Shown in pieces: positions 61,505-64,000 of a stretch of 64,000 nt of DNA. Within the stretch, counting starts at the first letter, position 1; each line of letters starts with the position of its first letter. The notes under the pieces are model-generated. The model saw only the letters and a program-made list of their open reading frames with translations, was not told the origin of the DNA and searched no databases. The stretch comes from BOG-994 sp049514215. GTDB lineage: Bacteria; Pseudomonadota; Gammaproteobacteria; Burkholderiales; Burkholderiaceae_D. The translations under genes were made by a program, and so were the position numbers. The stretch covers positions 1 to 64,000 of the forward strand of contig JBEKVI010000008.1 in assembly GCA_049514215.1 (NCBI GenBank). The letters run 5' to 3'.

Positions 61505-61998
61505 TCTCGGACTCGAGCACCGCCGAAAGCAGCACGACTGCCGTCTTCCACGAGCGCTCCGATCTGGCGCTGTACGTGATGCACATCGCCGTGGAATTCG
61601 GCAGTAAATTGCGAGCCTAGCGTCTGTTCGAAGTGCAGCTGCGCATCCCGCCACGCCATGCGCGCATCCTTGAGCAGCGCCTGGCCGGTGTTCGTCAGGC
61701 GCAGGGGCTTTAAGCGTCGGTCACCTTCGGGGGCGATTTCGATGAGCCCGCGCGCGAGAAGCGGTTTGATATTGCGCGACAGCGAGGACCGCTCAAGGCC
61801 CAAGAGGGCAGCCAGCTCCGAGACCGCGACGGCCTTGCGTGCAATCGTATTCAAGACGCTGAACTGCGTGGTCTTTAGCCCCACGGCTTCCAGATGCGCG
61901 TCGTAGAGACGGGAGACGGTTCTGGAGAGGCGCCTTAAAAGAAAGCAGCTGCATTCGCGCCGTGACGAGTGCGTAGGCGGTTGCAGGTTGGGGGGCAT
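61501..61998 (-). CDS. MarR-family transcriptional regulator
   Basis: A 165-residue winged-helix repressor from the ATG at 61998. LRRLSRTVSRLYDAHLEAVGL, TQFSVLNTIARKAVAVSELAALLGLERSSLSRNIKPL and RGLIEIAPEGDRRLKPLRLT match MarR. It is divergent from a PaaI-type thioesterase gene, with the 12-base palindrome at 62071-62082 in between, and probably represses that thioesterase and itself. Confidence 0.9.
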   Translation of the reverse strand: MPPNLQPPTHSSRRECSCFLLRRLSRTVSRLYDAHLEAVGLKTTQFSVLNTIARKAVAVSELAALLGLERSSLSRNIKPLLARGLIEIAPEGDRRLKPLRLTNTGQALLKDARMAWRDAQLHFEQTLGSQFTAEFHGDVHHVQRQIGALVEDGSRAAFGGARVRD

Positions 61999-62070
61999 GG
62001 GCGCGTGGGGAAAGTCGGACAGGGACCAGTCGTGCACGAATCCGGAAAACGCATTAAATTGACGACTTAA

Positions 62071-62082
62071 GTGTATATACAC
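62071..62082. promoter_or_regulatory. Perfect 12-base palindrome, candidate MarR operator
   Basis: GTGTATATACAC lies midway between the divergent MarR and thioesterase genes, about 55 bases before the thioesterase ATG and next to a TTGACG -35-like element at 62059-62064. Confidence 0.55.
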
Positions 62083-62137
62083 CCAATTCGGGCGCCTTCG
62101 CAACCGCGGAAGCCCTTCCCGACCTAAAGAGGATCGC

Positions 62138-62692
62138 ATGACTACAGAAGACGCCACCATCGACCCCAAGGCCTTGCTTGCTCGCTGGCAGGCCGACGAG
62201 CAGGTCATTCGCGCACGGCTTGGGGCCCCGGGCGTGCCCCCACTCGATCATGTGCGAGGCAAAAGTGGCCTCGAGATCTTTGCCGCCATCAGCCGTGGGG
62301 AGTTTCCCTCGCCCGGCATTGGGCACCTCATGGATTTTGTGCCGGTCGAGTTCGAAGTGGGACGCTTCGTCTTCCAGGGAACGCCGGATCGCCGCCACTA
62401 CAACCCCCTGGGTACCGTGCACGGAGGCTACGCGGCCACCCTCTTGGATTCGTGCGTCGGCTGCGCGGTCCACTCGACGCTGGCCGCGGGCATGGGTTAT
62501 ACGACCCTCGAATTGAAGGTGAACTACATTCGTCCCCTGACCGAGAAGACCGGACCCGTGAGAGCCGAAGGCAAGGTCGTTAGCCTCACGCGGCAGATTG
62601 GTATCGCCGAGGGGCGGCTGACCGATGTGAACGGAAAGCTTTACGCGTTCGCGACCACGACCTGCCTCATTTTCCCAATGCCCCAGGCCTAG
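62138..62692 (+). CDS. PaaI-type hotdog thioesterase
   Basis: A 184-residue hotdog-fold protein. The segment PLGTVHGGYAATLLDSCVGCAVHSTL is the central helix with the HGG motif of PaaI-type acyl-CoA thioesterases, and LELKVNYIRPLTEKTGPVRAEGKVV is the following strand pair. An N-terminal helical part of about 40 residues (DPKALLARWQADEQ) is unusual but seen in relatives. It hydrolyses aryl- or acyl-CoA thioesters. Divergent from the MarR gene. Confidence 0.88.
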   Translation: MTTEDATIDPKALLARWQADEQVIRARLGAPGVPPLDHVRGKSGLEIFAAISRGEFPSPGIGHLMDFVPVEFEVGRFVFQGTPDRRHYNPLGTVHGGYAATLLDSCVGCAVHSTLAAGMGYTTLELKVNYIRPLTEKTGPVRAEGKVVSLTRQIGIAEGRLTDVNGKLYAFATTTCLIFPMPQA

Positions 62693-62723
62693 ATTTGCGC
62701 TCGCGGCATCGAAGGGGCATCCG

Positions 62724-62954
62724 ATGCGCATCCTAAGCGTGCGGGTTCAGACCCATACACGCCAGAGCGTCCTGGTCGAACCCGGGGCGGACGGCGTCTG
62801 GCATGCGCGCCTGCGCGCGCTGCCGGTGGAAGGTGCCGCCAATGCGGAACTGATCGAGCTCATCGCCCGCCACTTTGGCTGCCCCAGGTCCGCCGTCGCC
62901 ATCCGACGTGGCACGCGTTCGCGCCTCAAACACGTCGAAGTCGCCCTCGAATAG
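62724..62954 (+). CDS. DUF167 (YggU) family protein
   Basis: A 76-residue protein reading LSVRVQTHTRQSVLVEPGADG and LPVEGAANAELIELIARHFGCPRSAVAIRRGTRSRLKHVEV, which matches DUF167/YggU. This family is widespread, small and of unknown function. It follows the thioesterase by 31 bases on the same strand. Confidence 0.88.
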   Translation: MRILSVRVQTHTRQSVLVEPGADGVWHARLRALPVEGAANAELIELIARHFGCPRSAVAIRRGTRSRLKHVEVALE

Positions 62955-63068
62955 ACGGGCCGGAACGTTTGAAACAGGGCGCCCGCGCTGGGCTCGGTCC
63001 GTGCCCCATTCGGGATCACCCGCTAGAATGCCGGTTTGTATGGCCCGGTGACGAGCCCAAGACGCCCC

Positions 63069-63956
63069 ATGACGACCCACGAGTTGCCCAGCGCCTGCCC
63101 GAACTGCGAAGCACCCGTTGCCGGTCCTTTCTGTGGCGCCTGTGGACAGGAAACCATCATCGAGACGCCCACGGTGACTGAATTCGTCCACGAGGTCCTG
63201 CATCACTACGTCGCCGCAGAAGGCAAGATTTGGCGCACGCTGTTCTTACTGGTCATCGTTCCGGGTCAGCTCACGCTCGAGTATCTGCAGGGGCGACGCA
63301 AGCGCTTCATCCGCCCGATGCAGCTCTACCTGACGGTGTCGTTCGTCTTCTTCCTGCTCGCGGGATTGACCAACGATAGTTTCGTGCACCTGGCCGATCC
63401 CACCGTGGCGCCATCGGTCAACTCGGCCCCGGTCATGAACCTGGCTCCCGAACTGAAGGACGATCTGCAGAAAGACCCTGACGCGCAGGAGGCGGTCGAA
63501 AAAATCAAGGAGGGAGCGCTCACGCTCCAGAATCGATGGGCCGAGCGCGTCAAGGCCACCGGGGGCGACAGCAAGGTGGCCTTGCGCGCCGTGGTCGACA
63601 CGACCTTGCATCGTGTGCCGGCGGCCCTGTTCATTCTCATGCCGCTTTTGGCGGTGATCCTCAATTTCTGCTATCTGGGCCGCAGGCTGCCTTATGGAGC
63701 GCACCTGCTCTTCTCGATTCATCTGCATGCCTTCTTTTTCGTGTTATTGATGGTGGCGCTCTTGCCGATTCCTGACGATGTAGCGCCCTTTCTGACGTCG
63801 GTGATTCCGCTTGTGTACCTGCTTTTGGCGATAAAGCGCGTCTACGGGGGACGGTGGTTACCGCAGATCCTCAGAGCCCTCGTGATCTACGCGTTCTATG
63901 GGGGGCTGGTCTTTACCGTACTGGGTCTGCTTTTCGCGGCTTCCTTCTTTCTCTAG
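63069..63956 (+). CDS. DUF3667 domain membrane protein with N-terminal zinc-ribbon-like motif
   Basis: A protein of about 295 residues when started at the ATG at 63069; an earlier TTG at 63036 adds a doubtful extension. The N-terminus carries CPNCEAPVAGPFCGACGQE, a two-CxxC zinc-ribbon-like motif, then four to five membrane segments (TLFLLVIVPGQLTLEYLQ, LYLTVSFVFFLLAGL, FILMPLLAVILNFCYLG, HAFFFVLLMVALLPIP, ALVIYAFYGGLVFTVLGLLFA). GRRKRFIRPMQLYLTVS is the DUF3667 signature. Function is unknown. It ends 44 bases before the window edge. Confidence 0.87.
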   Translation: MTTHELPSACPNCEAPVAGPFCGACGQETIIETPTVTEFVHEVLHHYVAAEGKIWRTLFLLVIVPGQLTLEYLQGRRKRFIRPMQLYLTVSFVFFLLAGLTNDSFVHLADPTVAPSVNSAPVMNLAPELKDDLQKDPDAQEAVEKIKEGALTLQNRWAERVKATGGDSKVALRAVVDTTLHRVPAALFILMPLLAVILNFCYLGRRLPYGAHLLFSIHLHAFFFVLLMVALLPIPDDVAPFLTSVIPLVYLLLAIKRVYGGRWLPQILRALVIYAFYGGLVFTVLGLLFAASFFL

Positions 63957-64000
63957 CCCGGCCCTTTTTGCGCGAGGAGGCGACATCCCGCGCGCAAGGC

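Overview
The window reads as chromosomal DNA of a moderately GC-rich Gram-negative bacterium. A complete iscRSUA-hscBA-fdx-iscX operon, a lipoprotein-type outer membrane efflux factor, an alginate-export-type porin and oligopeptidase B together point to a proteobacterium, most likely a betaproteobacterium (Burkholderiales-like). The genus cannot be fixed from sequence reading alone. No tRNA, rRNA, CRISPR array, integrase or intact insertion sequence was found.

Left flank (1-21.2 kb): mostly catabolic and redox genes. In order: an aminotransferase cut by the window edge, a glutamate-semialdehyde (P5C) dehydrogenase, a translationally coupled quinone reductase/VOC pair, a cyclase-ATPase-TPR regulator of 1132 residues, an NtaA-type flavin monooxygenase, an enoyl-CoA hydratase/SDR pair, a DUF2939 protein, an XRE regulator, an enoyl-thioester-reductase-like MDR, an AraC regulator with a polysaccharide-deacetylase-type hydrolase, a DUF2855 protein, a GST, and a divergent MFS exporter/LysR pair.

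Central accessory block (about 21.4-43.4 kb): visibly less GC-biased and rich in signalling genes. It carries an alginate-export-type porin, an alpha/beta hydrolase, two small XapX membrane proteins, an exported VOC protein, a YcaC-like hydrolase, a YtcJ-like amidohydrolase with a Cys/His-rich tail, a DoxX protein and an EmrB/HlyD/NodT tripartite pump. It is controlled by unusually many regulators: two about 960-residue winged-helix/NB-ARC/TPR (STAND) proteins, two NarL-type response regulators and one soluble histidine kinase. The main discovery is a shared imperfect palindrome (consensus about CMTAYCTTYCGGNAGG). Eight good copies and two weak ones lie in front of essentially every transcription unit of this block, so the block looks like a single dedicated regulon. 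Two decayed genes, a cydB fragment at the right edge and the C-terminus of a phospholipase-D-family gene inside, suggest past insertion and deletion.

Right flank (43.6-64 kb): housekeeping. The isc operon is driven by a promoter overlapping two IscR type-1-like boxes and contains an internal terminator between iscA and hscB. Then come formate-THF ligase, a three-gene winged-helix/membrane-protein operon, oligopeptidase B, a GST followed by a five-gene peptide ABC transporter operon (D-F-A-B-C order, overlapping starts and stops), a MarR regulator divergent from a PaaI-type thioesterase, a DUF167 protein and a DUF3667 membrane protein.
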